A stretch of 43,252 bases of DNA from Thozetella sp. PMI_491 (taxonomy: Eukaryota; Ascomycota; Sordariomycetes; Chaetosphaeriales; Chaetosphaeriaceae): NCBI GenBank assembly GCA_021432635.1, contig MU270034.1, positions 935,508-978,759 on the forward strand, written 5' to 3'. A program made the position numbers and the translations under genes. Positions 21,380 to 31,756 of this stretch are shown here, in pieces; within the stretch, counting starts at the first letter, position 1, and each line of letters opens with the position of its first letter. The notes beneath the pieces were generated by a model that worked only from the letters and a program-made list of their open reading frames with translations, was not told the origin of the DNA and searched no databases.

Positions 21380-23292
21380 ATGGTGTCAGAGTCCTGCTCC
21401 ACTTGGTTTGGGCCTCCCCCATGGGCAGTCTTACTCTTTTCATTGGGCGTTTGGAGACTGCATTTGGCAATGCATGAGCGGTGGGAATGGAAGGTCCGTA
21501 CTCCTTCCATTGCCACTTAGAGTCTTGGTCTGCTTTGCAAGGTATTGACCGGGATATAGGAGCGCCAGAAAGTGGCTGTGGCACACGATATAAGCTGGAT
21601 GGGTAGGCTCCTGCCCGGACTAACCTACCTCTGGAGAGGCCCGGATACACTTCTAAGTAACTATGTACGGAAACTGGCCCTCCAACGCTTCCTCAGTAGG
21701 GAGGTAGGGAGAAGTAATACTCATATAAACGCAGACACGAGGCACTCCACTTGCCGTTAAGAGTCCAGAGACGTGGTATATACACCTCTCGTCTAAGGAT
21801 CATGTAATGGAGCTCAAGGACGCCCCGGAAGAGCTGCTCTCGCTTCACGCTTTGTCCAAAGATGTGTGTCAATATTGTTATGATATATACTATCCGCTTT
21901 GAAGGACTTAGTACGGGCTGACTTACCTATGACACCTAGATGTTCAAGCCAAAATACACCATGAACGGCCTAGAGGTCGAAGACAAGATGAAAGCCAACG
22001 GTAGTTTGCATACTAGGGTACTTCGTGTTGTCCTTCGTTCGCATCTATTGGAACTATGCTCACCACTCTCCCGAATTCTCCATGAGGTCTTTGACAGTGA
22101 GTTCAGCAGGACGAAAAAAACCGGGGAGGAGTGGGTAAAGCTTCCTATCTTTCCCACGGCCAAAACAGTCATTACTGCAGCCAATGCCTTGACCTTCTTC
22201 GGCACAGAGCTAGCTTACAACCTTGCATTCTTAGAGGCCGCCGCCGCATACCCTGAAGATCTATTATTTACTGCGGAAACTCTGCGTTTGCTCCCGTCTA
22301 TCCTACATCCTTTCCTCGCCCCTATCTTGATGCGCAACTATAGAGCTTCCAAGACGATGGTTAAATTTTTAACGCCGCTGATCGAGGAACGCCTTCGCCG
22401 ATCAAAGGATGGCAACTGGGGTTTCGGAGAGAAACCTGCGGATTGCATACAGTTCTTCGTTGATGCAAACATTCGCGGCAAAGATACATGGACGGCGAGA
22501 AAAGTTGTCCAGGTTTTGCTCGGAACTTGGTTCGCCGCCGTGCACCAGACCGCTCTTACTGCAGTGTACGCCCTTGAGGACTTGTGCCGACACATGGAAT
22601 ATATCGATCCTCTAAGACAGGAAATCTTTTCCTTACTCTCTCAGGAAGAAACCCACACAACAAGTGAGCGAGCTCTCGGGGTGAAGAGTGCGTCGGTAGC
22701 TGCCGCTCTAGAAAACGCGCCCATTCTGGACGCTTTTCTCAAGGAGTCATCGCGCCTCCACCCCTCAGATTCTATCTCAGTGCGCCGAAAAGTTCTGGAA
22801 CCCTTCACGTTTCAAGACGGAACGCACATCCTTCCCGGCGACGTAGTCTGTGTACCTATGCAGGCTATGATGCTAGATGAGGAGGTCTACCCGGACAGCG
22901 CCGCGTTTGACCCCTTGAGATTCGTCACACCTGTAGACGATCATGACAATTATGAGATTTCTGCTGAGAATATGCCAAGTACGGTGCGGAATACGAGCAG
23001 ATTTACAGATTCCGACTTTGCCTATCCGCTCTGGGGCCTGGGAAAACATTCCTGGTACGTCACGCTCCTACCTAGCCGCGAAACGTCAGCTCAAAGTTGC
23101 CGCTAATAAGGCAGTTATCATAGTCCCGGTAGATACTATGCATCCATGATTCTGAAGATTTTCGTCGCCCATATTATTACACATTACGAGATCAAACTGC
23201 CAGAGCAGCATGCTTCTCGAACGTTTCACTTCCGGTCCGCCATAATTCCCAAAGCCAGTTCGTCCCTGCTCTTCCGAAGGCGAATCGATTGA
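21380..23292 (+). CDS. Cytochrome P450 with intron in the haem-Cys codon
   Basis: Five exons (21380-21493, 21569-21664, 21735-21863, 21940-23054, 23124-23292) give 540 residues. Introns are 75, 70, 76 and 69 bp; intron 1 has the unusual donor GTCCGT, the others are regular. Exon 1 supplies the anchor WAVLLFSLGVWRLHL. Later parts include GTPLAVKSPETWYIHLSSKD, MFKPKYTMNGLEVEDKMKAN, an I-helix WFAAVHQTALTAVYALEDL without the acid-Thr pair, ExxR in LKESSRLHP, and FDPLRF. The last intron splits the haem cysteine codon as TG|T: exon 4 ends WGLGKHS-TG and exon 5 opens with T-CCCGGT, restoring GKHSCPGRYYASMIL, Cys485. Without that intron the gene appears truncated and Cys-less. The WGLGKHSCPGR loop and WFAAVHQ I-helix are typical of a large fungal group near ent-kaurene oxidase-type and steroid-modifying P450s. 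It is ER-bound; the substrate is unknown. Confidence 0.85.
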
Positions 23293-23989
23293 GAAGCAAC
23301 GAGTGTGTTCAACGAAAGAACAAGTTAAGAAACAATGTAAAACGACTTTAAACTCCGGAGGGGAGATAATCACCCACGTTCGCTTTTCTAATTCTCTAGA
23401 GCGCGAACCGAGCCGCGCACCCTCTATCTACACATGCTACAGATGTACTATCTACTGGCGGGGTAAGATGCAAAGCTCTTGTAACACTACTGGTGATTCA
23501 CTGCCGGAGACCTGTTTAAGATATTTATAGTTGGAAATTGGGGCGTGTCGGGTTGTTGAACTATGTTGGATTTTGTATGGGTTAGCATAGCTTTTCAACA
23601 GTGCGGCTCCCGTGACGGCTTCCTATTTCTCGACCGTCCCTTCAAGAACTCCTTTGCTGTGGAAACTAAAATTAACAGGTGTTCTGTTGTACACCGCTTC
23701 CTCTTAGCGCTTGGGGTAGGGCTGTGCAGGCGTATTCTGAGCACCGCTAGATCCTGTTGCCAGGCACAAAGATGACATCAAAGTACTGACAGTGTAACGT
23801 TGGCAGCGGTAAATTGTTTTCGTGTCTGCCGTCCAGCCATTTCAGGCAACCCACCAGCAGGCATGCTCGATGCTACCACACCCCTTATCTTGTCCCATTC
23901 CTGGCTTTTTCTTCCACCTAAAGCTATCTTTCTCTTCTTATCGGCCAATTCCAGGCCTAGGAGAAGAGAAGCTATACCCCGATCTTGCA
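23293..23989. other. Intergenic, no gene seen
   Basis: The 3' flank of the P450 plus about 500 bp with only short, featureless frames on both strands. Confidence 0.45.
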
Positions 23990-24283
23990 TCGTATCGGTC
24001 CTTTGAACAAGGCCTGCAGAATTACATCAGGCAGACATTAGTGTAGAATGAACTCCGATTCGTCATGGTCTTGACTTGCAGGGACCTGGAGATCGAAGAT
24101 GCCTACGACGAACTTGACACCAAGGCGCAGAGCGAAACGGGCATTGCTGAGAGGCTTAAGAGAAAATTATTTGGAGAGCTCATGAGAACGCTATACGGAG
24201 ACAGGGCGTACCGGACAGACTCGAGAGGACTGCACACCGTGAACGGATATCCTGCCTACGTTAAGTGGGCACGAAATCAATGA
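23990..24283 (+). CDS. Possible C-terminal exon of an unknown gene
   Basis: The segment 24082-24283 reads DLEIEDAYDELDTKAQSETG then ERLKRKLFGELMRTLYGDR and ends VNGYPAYVKWARNQ-stop. The charged, helical composition is protein-like. A preceding frame ending at 24042 (SFEQGLQNYIRQTL) would join in phase through a GT-AG intron 24043-24081, but 39 bp is shorter than any other intron here, so the join is doubtful. No start or domain is recognised. It may be the tail of a degraded gene. Confidence 0.3.
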
Positions 24284-24865
24284 TCCTCTGGTGTCTTATC
24301 GACGGTGAGCTTTAACATTGTGGCGCTTTGAGCGTAGGCTGTAACTAAGTCGCTCTATCGTCAGCTTAGCGAGACCCCATTTTCGAGCTGTGGGAATATC
24401 GTGGTAAATTTCCCTTTTTAGGGGGTGGGAACCCCGATATTTACTCCAAGGTAGTGCTCTCAATAGCAAGAGCTATGGTGGTAGTCATTGTTTATTGCTT
24501 CTATATCTGAGGTATCGTATTAAAGGTTAGCTTAATCTATCTTATATGTTATCTAACTCAATTGAATTGTGCCGCAAGAATCGAAAGAGTAGTAGGTAGG
24601 CAGTCTGTAGCTAGCTTTATTATCTATGGAGAGGTAGCAGGCCGCGCGGTAGTGACAGTCTCTTCGCGGCCAGGTTGATAATCACCACCTCCCGCAGGGC
24701 CTAGATCTAGTTTTGTTAGGTGTCCTAGGCCCTATGCTGTTGGACCCGTGCAATTCTTCTTCGCGAGATGTGTGGGAGACTTTGGAGTAGTTCTAGATAT
24801 AGAGGAAGTGAGAGGAGCCATCGCTCGTATCAAGGTGCAGAGAGCGCGGGTGATCTCTGCTCTGA
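24284..24865. other. Intergenic, no gene seen
   Basis: Contains an interrupted palindrome near 24415-24436 (CTTTTTAGGGGGTGGGAACCCC) and otherwise ordinary sequence. No gene is recognised. Confidence 0.45.
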
Positions 24866-26014
24866 TTATATGAGACAATGGGGTTCGACTATGCCAGACC
24901 TTAATGTCCTCCTGATACATGCCAGGTGGGCTTCTCGATTGCAAAACACACCAAAACGCATGCCGTTCTCGTTATCTACAGGCCGATAGCTCGCCACGAT
25001 CCTCGAAAGGATCTCTTCGGCCCTGGGGTCTAATTTATGTCGCAATATTTCGGCCCTGCTCACCTCTATCTTCTCTATAGCTACTCTCAGTTGGTCCGGC
25101 AAGATAAGACCGTCTGCTGCAAGTCTGCAAGCGGTAGCCTCGGATTCCTCGAGGCCGGCCACTGCCTCGTCGAGTCGGTTTAGGGCAATCAGGGTGCGAT
25201 TGACTCGGCTTTGTGCATCAAGCACCATGGTGTCTCTAAGCTGGAGTTTAGATTCGATTTCGGCCGTCTCAGTCATGATTTTGAGCGCACTTGTATAGTC
25301 TCTAATACTATAGTACGCTCCGTGTAGCGCTCGTGTAGCAGCTAGGGTTTGGGGATGCTCGGGCCCGAGTTGCTTTTTTAGGATTTTATAGGACTGCTCG
25401 GCGCAGAGTATGACGAGGCTCATTGCATGGTGGCTCGACTTTTGCCAACCAGACGCCATTAATTGCAAGGGATGCGTGTGCAAACCCCGAGTAGTCACTA
25501 AGGCGGTTATAAAGCCGAGGAAGCGATCTAGCACTGCGTGTTGGCCAGATTCGTAAAAGCTGGCGCAAACTTGGAGCATACACCCCACAACGATGGGATT
25601 CCTCTCGTCAAGCAGGGGGCCGGTATGATCGAGCAGCTGGGCGTATACCTTCTGGGCCGTTTTCCATTTTGATGCTGCAGTCAGAACGGGGAGCATTGAT
25701 GCAGCTATATAAAACTGCCGTATCGACCATCCCGCGTTTTGATGGCGCACCTCGGACCGGTCAATGTGGCGATCGCCAAGGACGCCTAGATAGAACCTGC
25801 TTATGCCATGGGTCGCAGAATGAATGGCTCCAAGGTGGCCAGGTGCCTTTAAGGAGGCGCGAGGGAGCTCCCAGCGAATGACAGCATTGCCCCGGCGATC
25901 CGGCAAGTTAGCCGGACGCCTCTCTATACCCGCTTGACTCGGTTCTGTGGACTTTTCGGCAGGCAGGCGTTTAGCAGCCTGCCACTTGCAGGTTAGTAGT
26001 GTGATAGGCGACAT
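24866..26014 (-). CDS. TPR-containing protein, possibly truncated
   Basis: Single open frame from ATG 26014, 382 residues. From about residue 100 it is all helical. It includes ASKWKTAQKVYAQLLDHTGP, a LLDERNPIVVGCMLQVCASF repeat, and a kinesin-light-chain-like TPR pair EQSYKILKKQLGPEHPQTLA / HGAYYSIRDYTSALKIMTET, followed by SRVNRTLIALNRLDEAVAGL. The first 100 residues are Arg/Pro-rich and look less natural than the rest. TPR tails of this type occur behind Clr5-like DNA-binding domains and in fungal NLR-like proteins. Neither partner domain is found upstream. The C terminus (GIVEPHCLI) also looks abrupt. It is probably a protein-protein interaction module, either a stand-alone protein or the remnant of a larger one. 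Confidence 0.6.
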   Translation of the reverse strand: MSPITLLTCKWQAAKRLPAEKSTEPSQAGIERRPANLPDRRGNAVIRWELPRASLKAPGHLGAIHSATHGISRFYLGVLGDRHIDRSEVRHQNAGWSIRQFYIAASMLPVLTAASKWKTAQKVYAQLLDHTGPLLDERNPIVVGCMLQVCASFYESGQHAVLDRFLGFITALVTTRGLHTHPLQLMASGWQKSSHHAMSLVILCAEQSYKILKKQLGPEHPQTLAATRALHGAYYSIRDYTSALKIMTETAEIESKLQLRDTMVLDAQSRVNRTLIALNRLDEAVAGLEESEATACRLAADGLILPDQLRVAIEKIEVSRAEILRHKLDPRAEEILSRIVASYRPVDNENGMRFGVFCNREAHLACIRRTLRSGIVEPHCLI

Positions 26015-27330
26015 TTTATGCTAGCCTTCGCTTCTTACATTACTGGTCTTAGTCTCACCCCACTTGACGATACGTGTCTTATACTGGCGGAGCCTTGATG
26101 CGCATTGGTGAGCGTCGAGAACGTGTGGAAATACCGGCATATTCCTCGAAGCAGGGTCAACTCACGTCGCCCGAAAGCCAAACTTCTCAGCGAGTATTTC
26201 TCGAACCCGTGGAAGCGGCCACCCACGCGTCCGATATAATAGGACAAATACATCTCTCATTCTCTCCCATTCTTCTTCTGAGTGCGTCTCTCCTGACTTA
26301 AGCGTTGGCTCCTGCATTAAGACTCCTAGAATCTGAGATCGGTTGGGCCTATACTTATTGTGTAGTCATAGATTGGCTGCGAGGGGAACCCGACAGAACG
26401 CGAGCAGCGCCTCTTTATGCCAAGCTTGGGTCACGCGGCGGGAAATTAAGCCGAGCTTACTTACCCCCCAAGGATCTTAGAGCTCTCATTACAGGGCCAT
26501 GTCCCTGAAACCCTAATCCTATAAATAAATACCCTATGGTAAACGTGGCCCGTCGAAATAACATGCGATATTCTCTGGCAGGTCTGGTTACTGAGTGAGG
26601 TCGCTTTGTGAGCGGTAGCCTGATCCGCTATCGAGTCCCGCGAGTTTAGCAATTTGGATTGCAGGGTATGCTCCTCGCCAGGTAGAAATCTTTTGTTCCA
26701 ATCCATTGCGCTGGATAGAGGCGTACTATTTTTTTAATAAAAAATATAATTTTACTTTTATAATTAAACAGCTAAACACTCGGGACGATCGACTCGGCAA
26801 GGAGCGGCCAACAGGGCTAACATCGGGTATACTTGCGCGAATTAGTAGTGAAATGCGCCTCTGGACGCCGGGCGATTAGTAGTTGGGGGCCTGAAGAGAG
26901 TTGCTCTATACTAATAGAGACCTGTACTGTTCGTATATAGCTGTAGGGATGGTCGAAAATAAAAAACCAAAATGACAAAACAGTTTAAAACGAACAAAAA
27001 ACTGGTTCTTTCACCAAAGAAACACGGTCGAGCGCCACTAGGCCCAATATAGTAGGTATAGCCAGGACTTTGATAGGTGTATCTGGGAGCCGAGAAGCGG
27101 TGCCAAAAGGTGGCGCAGCCCCCTCCAGCGTTTGCCTGCGCTTGCACGGGGGGGACAAAAAAAGTGACCCTCAGGGGCAGCAAATTATTATCGTTTTTTC
27201 AGAACCCTAGCTGATGGTGGTCACGTGAGCTGTTGTGCTACGATATTCGCGGTCTACCCCGCTCTTGGTGTTGAAATTCATATGCTGCTTTCTCATGCCG
27301 TCCACTGCCTCTAGCCATGGCTACTTCGAC
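26015..27330. other. Intergenic, no gene seen
   Basis: Mixed sequence with a short A/T-rich patch (26728-26770). Frames on both strands are short and lack domain character. The minus frame 27183-26911 contains one hydrophobic stretch (LFVLNCFVILVFYFRP) but no homologous look. Confidence 0.45.
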
Positions 27331-28380
27331 GCGTGATAAGCATGAACTTGTGTCTATCTAGGACCAGCTCTATGTCCCTGTTGCCAGGCGTGGCAGCAGG
27401 ATCGCCATGCTTGCTCCAACGTATTTCCTCTCTTACTGCCCGGGTACAGGACTACAGGATAGGATATTACAAGGTAATAATAACCTGTGATCCGCTTTTT
27501 CGATTTACATGTTGTAATCGTGCCGAAGGAGCTGATGTAGCCTTCATCGTGTCCTCCGCCCATAAAATACACAATAATAGATCAACAGCGTACAGTACAA
27601 AAGCAGTTCAGCTAAACTCAAAGTATCTTACCTGTCACGCCAGCTCTCCAAACTCATATGCTAAATTAACCCTAAAACTAAGATATTACTACTTTCCAGC
27701 CATTCTCAAAGATAGACAGATACAATACTCTTCCAGGCCCCGCCTAATTAAAGAATACCTTCTTATATCCCATAAAGTCTTTTTCAAGAAACCATTTTTA
27801 GAACTTCAAGGCGTTCTAAATGGTAAGTATAGCGGTTACTTTTTAGCTCAACACTAATCACCTTAAAAGGCAATACAGGAGTCTTAGACAAGAAAAGCTC
27901 CAATAGTTTTTTTTTTAAAAAAGACATAGCGGGCATTGATAAGCATTACAAGACCCTATTCATAATTTATTCACAGTTGGTCTGCAAATCAGTTGCCAAG
28001 GCCTAGGTAAAGAGGATTAACCCTAAAAAACAAGTAAATTATTCTTATTTCAAGCGGATTTCCCTAGCATAGTAGCTGCCAGACATCATATTCAAAGAGC
28101 CAAACCATATTCTAAAAAAAGATACATTTAATAACTCTAATACTTAGCAATATTTAACCAAGTAGATCGCCTATATCTATTACAGAATATCATCAGACTA
28201 GCCATTAAAGAGAAGGAAGGAGTTAATATCAATACACTTAGCTTATCAACTAAAAGCATTCCTCTCCACAAGAGTCGGAAACAATGCTTCGCTGAGATTT
28301 ACAAGTTAGCTAGGCTCAAATATAAGAATAGATACTACAGTCCGGTCAGGGCTTCCTACGTCAGCGGTACATTGGCCGGG
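27331..28380. repeat. AT-rich decayed element
   Basis: From about 27450 the sequence becomes A/T-rich and remains so to 28330. A 174-codon plus frame (to 27857) has no recognisable domain. Downstream the frames are broken by TAA/TAG, which fits RIP damage. Short lysine- and tyrosine-rich peptides (KQCFAEIYKLARLKYKNRYY near 28280-28340) may be the remains of a transposase, but no catalytic motif survives. Both borders are abrupt changes back to ordinary composition. Confidence 0.4.
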
Positions 28381-28662
28381 ATATCCTGAACGGCTGTAAT
28401 ATTCATCGTTGGTGAAGTTTCCCTTGGTTAAATATGACTACTGAGGTCTTTCCAAGTGCTAGAAACTGGAAGCTGTTGCGAGGCGACGGCATACGAGCCG
28501 CTCGCCGGAAGCATGAAGGATGGGAGATCCGGAGAATTTCTATACATCACTGGCCTGATCCTTGGAGTAAGTGCGATGAAGGTGAACGTTAACTGGGCAG
28601 CTTCTCTACAAGATTTCCACTAGCATCGTCGAGCCCCTCTTCATAACGCCTTGAGGGGACTT
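28381..28662. other. Intergenic, no gene seen
   Basis: Ordinary-composition sequence downstream of the next P450. No feature is recognised. Confidence 0.4.
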
Positions 28663-28748
28663 CTATACCAGGGGTCGCGAAAATGATGCCCCGTGTAAAT
28701 AAGTACGTCTGCTATGCCCTAGTTGCAAGCCCTCTTCTTCGACTATGG

Positions 28749-30314
28749 TCAATGCTCCTCATAATGAACACACTGGCATTCGATGCAGTCGCATTCGGTC
28801 CCGCACTCACATCCCTTCGGCCCAGGCTGCGGCTGCAGATCTCGCGGCGTGAAGACAAGTCGGCACGCGTCCAGTTGGGAACGGAACCCGTTGGCCTCGA
28901 ACGGCGCCATGGATAGCGGCGTGGTCTCAGGCGCGACCGATAAACGGAACGCCCGGACAACCGCCGCTAGGATCATGCGCATCTGGAAGGTAGCCATGTT
29001 GCCGCCCGGGCAGCGACGGGCGCCAATCCCGAAGGGCGCAAGGCAGCGGCGCCGCTCAGTATTTTGTTTGGAGTCATCATCTAACCAGCGCGTTGGGTCG
29101 TACTCGTCGTAGTTGGGGAATAGATCCGGGCGTTGCCTGCTGAGCGAGAGCGATTGTGTTGTCACGACGGTGCCAGCAGGGAGATGGTACCCTAGTATGT
29201 CTAGACCGCCGGGAGGGACGACGCGGCTACCGGTTAGGGCCACCGGCGGGCGGAAGCGCAGGCCCTCTGTGATGCAGGCATTAAGCAGCTTCAAGTTCTC
29301 GAGGCCGTTGAACCCCTCGACTGACTGGAGCTCCTCGTACACCGCCTCGACTAGGCTCGGATCTCGGGAAAGGTAGTAGAAGATGAATGCTAGGGCCGAT
29401 GACGTGGTCTCGGTGGCGGCGAGGATCTGGCCGGCCATCTCGGCACTGATTTCGATCTTGCTCTCTCCGGACCTCCCGTCCTTCATGCTCCCGGCGAGCA
29501 GATCGTATACTGTAGCCACGCCGTCATTTCCCCCTCCATGTTGGGCTCCCTCGACGATTTCTTCACCGAGACGTAACAAGTAGTCACTAGAGCGAACTCG
29601 GAAGGCCGCATGGCGAAATGGACTCCATTTCATCCATACGAAGAGCCATTCCGGAAGGCAGAGGCGCCACACGACAAGGAAGTTGTACTCGCCGACAACA
29701 TGGGGGAAATCTCCAGGCTCGACATTCGCCTCATGGCCGGCCATGACAACCTGTGAGTTCAAAAGCGTCGCAATACGCAAGTGGTAGACAATGTCTTCCG
29801 AGCTTCTACCCTGGGACGCGCGCAGATTAGCTATCATCTGCGTTATGTTCTTCTCAAAGGTCGGCTGCCAATGCCGAAGTGCCTTCGCCGTCGTCGCCAT
29901 CATGACAGGGCGGCGGCGCGAGCGAGCGATCGGGTTTTGTGGGTACGTGACCGTCCAGTCGTGGCCGCCGATGCGCAACGCCCGGATGGCCTTGGGCGCC
30001 GTGTCGAGATCCTGCCGCATGAAGAGGTTCTGCACGGATTGTACGTCGTTGACGAGCACCATATTCGGCGCGATTCGCACTATAGGTCCGTATCTCGATA
30101 AGAGATGGTCGGCTGCGAAGGATAGCCGGCCGTGCCATCTCTGCCAGCGAATCCAAAGAGAAGTTGCGGCCGGAAACCGGGGCCCGGGGATCTTGGAGAG
30201 GACGTGGAACTTGGACCAGTGTAGCATCTTGCAGGCTTGAAACAGCGCAAAAAAAACCAGCATCGCCAATGCTGCGCCGGCTGGCGAGCGTGTCGAGAGT
30301 ATAACGTCTAACAT
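28749..30314 (-). CDS. Cytochrome P450 with CxC cysteine tail
   Basis: Single exon, 521 residues, complete: N-terminal anchor (residues 14-28), KIPGPRFPA (41-49), C-helix region with RRPVM, I-helix GQILAATETTSSALAF (295-310) with the regular acid-Thr pair, E350-x-x-R353, YDPTRW (405-410), and haem loop FGIGARRCPGG with Cys435. After the normal P450 end (about residue 491) there is a 30-residue extension with three CxC pairs: Cys502/504, 508/510 and 513/515. An alternative reading exists: GTGAGT starts inside codon 502 (28810), and TTGACCATAG ends at 28743. Splicing this 68-bp intron would replace the cysteine tail by about 27 residues (FEEEGLQLGHSRRTYLHGAS...) ending at 28663. Both models keep the catalytic part unchanged. 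The class resembles fungal P450s acting on aromatic and terpenoid metabolites; the substrate is unknown. Confidence 0.88.
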   Translation of the reverse strand: MLDVILSTRSPAGAALAMLVFFALFQACKMLHWSKFHVLSKIPGPRFPAATSLWIRWQRWHGRLSFAADHLLSRYGPIVRIAPNMVLVNDVQSVQNLFMRQDLDTAPKAIRALRIGGHDWTVTYPQNPIARSRRRPVMMATTAKALRHWQPTFEKNITQMIANLRASQGRSSEDIVYHLRIATLLNSQVVMAGHEANVEPGDFPHVVGEYNFLVVWRLCLPEWLFVWMKWSPFRHAAFRVRSSDYLLRLGEEIVEGAQHGGGNDGVATVYDLLAGSMKDGRSGESKIEISAEMAGQILAATETTSSALAFIFYYLSRDPSLVEAVYEELQSVEGFNGLENLKLLNACITEGLRFRPPVALTGSRVVPPGGLDILGYHLPAGTVVTTQSLSLSRQRPDLFPNYDEYDPTRWLDDDSKQNTERRRCLAPFGIGARRCPGGNMATFQMRMILAAVVRAFRLSVAPETTPLSMAPFEANGFRSQLDACRLVFTPRDLQPQPGPKGCECGTECDCIECQCVHYEEH

Positions 30315-31756
30315 TTCTAAGCACTTCAGTTGTAGTGAAGTTGATATTTGCTTGGCCGAGAAGACCCTGCTCTAACCTGTAGATGAAACGCCAGGATGTC
30401 AATTCGTCCTGCTGGGTGGCAGCTGTCTTATATTTCATCACATGGAAGTACACCAAGCTCGCCCCATTCTGAGACCATGGTAGGCACGAAGTAGCGACCA
30501 CTGCGCAAGCCGCTACATGGCGCATCGGTATTTACTTCCCGTTTGGGCCTACTCCGGGTAGGGTTTGCATACCGTAGAAGATTCAGAATTAAAGTTTGAT
30601 TATTTGCTCATTAAAGAAGGAGACGTGCTTAAGCGTTGGTTTAAGGGTTGCAACTTCGCATTTGGGTATGCTTGCTTCCCTTGCCATTACTGGCTCGGTA
30701 GTTGACATTATCATCACGGGGACATTGGCACACTTCCGAATGCAACACGGCTTGAGCACAGATTGTTTGGTGCCATTGCTGGCTCAATAACTACCGCGCG
30801 GGAAAACACTAAAAAAAATGGAATGGCGATGCCCTTGTTTCACCCCTTTTTAGCGATTGCCTTGATCAGCTTTTGCGCCGGAGTCGAACTACGCAATTCC
30901 TCTCTAGACTCTTCCACAAGAGTCGGAACGCTGTCTCTGGTAGCGACGCGATCTTGCTGGGTTGGTCCCCTGCTTAATATGAACACTTCGACTCCGGGTG
31001 ACGATCCTTGCTGCTAACGCTAGAGCCGGAGCTACCGGGGCTCTTATATGGCACTTCAAAGTTTATCTAAAACAGGTTCTGGCAGCATAGCGCAGTGTGG
31101 CGTTCTGTGAGACTTGTGGTAGGTCGGGATTGCTGCTGCACGAATGAGTGCTAAGTATGCAGGTGCTGCATGGGTGCTGCGCCCGGGCTGAGAACCCTGT
31201 ACGGGTACGTACACGTACAGTCGGGCACACGAAGTCTGTAGCCACCCTCTGCTTGCCCACAGAAAAGTCTTTAATTACTCCGTACTGTACCTCCGTACTG
31301 CGTTTTATTAATGCATTAGTGGGGTCTCTTAACGGAAACAGCCGAGTGAACGATCCACTTTTGTCCGTGGAGCCATTGACCTTGGCAAGTCGGCTATTTA
31401 CTACGTAGCTTAACGTAATCCACAAGCGAGTGCAACACATAAGCGTATGAAAAACTCCCGACCGCGACGCGTCTTCACCCAAACAACCCACGATTTCTCT
31501 ATAATTAGCTATCTCCTTGGACCTGATATATAGCTTGGGAAGTAGACTGCCCCACCAGTATAATTGAATATATCATCTATTTTAGCGTGGTTGTAGACAG
31601 GTTTATTAAACTACTACTTTTACTATGTTAGTATATTTGATATAATAAGCCCAATCAAGTTGCCACTTCCCATTATCCTATCCAGCTATAACGCGCTACT
31701 CATGATTGAGAAGTAGAATGAGAATCCAATTGCAGTCTCGTTAAGATGCACCTATT
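30315..31756. other. Intergenic, no gene seen; partly AT-rich
   Basis: Promoter side of the P450: a TATAAG box on the minus strand at 30432-30427, about 115 bp upstream of its ATG. Further on there is a short repeated motif TCCGTACTGTACCTCCGTAC (31279-31298) and a TA-rich patch at 31550-31690. No gene is recognised. Confidence 0.45.
30427..30432 (-). promoter_or_regulatory. TATA-like box of P450
   Basis: TATAAG on the minus strand, 113 bp upstream of the ATG at 30314, with a plausible 5' leader between. Confidence 0.35.

Noticed and set aside
21940..23149. P450 at 21.4-23.3 kb read as a pseudogene missing its haem cysteine
   Set aside because: A canonical 69-bp intron at 23055-23123 restores the Cys codon and leads to a complete C terminus, and further introns restore the N terminus.
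29791..30240. Plus-strand 149-codon frame and other frames over the 28.7-30.3 kb P450
   Set aside because: They are shadows of the 521-residue P450 on the minus strand.
30880..30892. GGAGTCGAACT as a tRNA T-loop box on the minus strand
   Set aside because: The flanking bases do not form a T stem and no acceptor or anticodon arm can be built.
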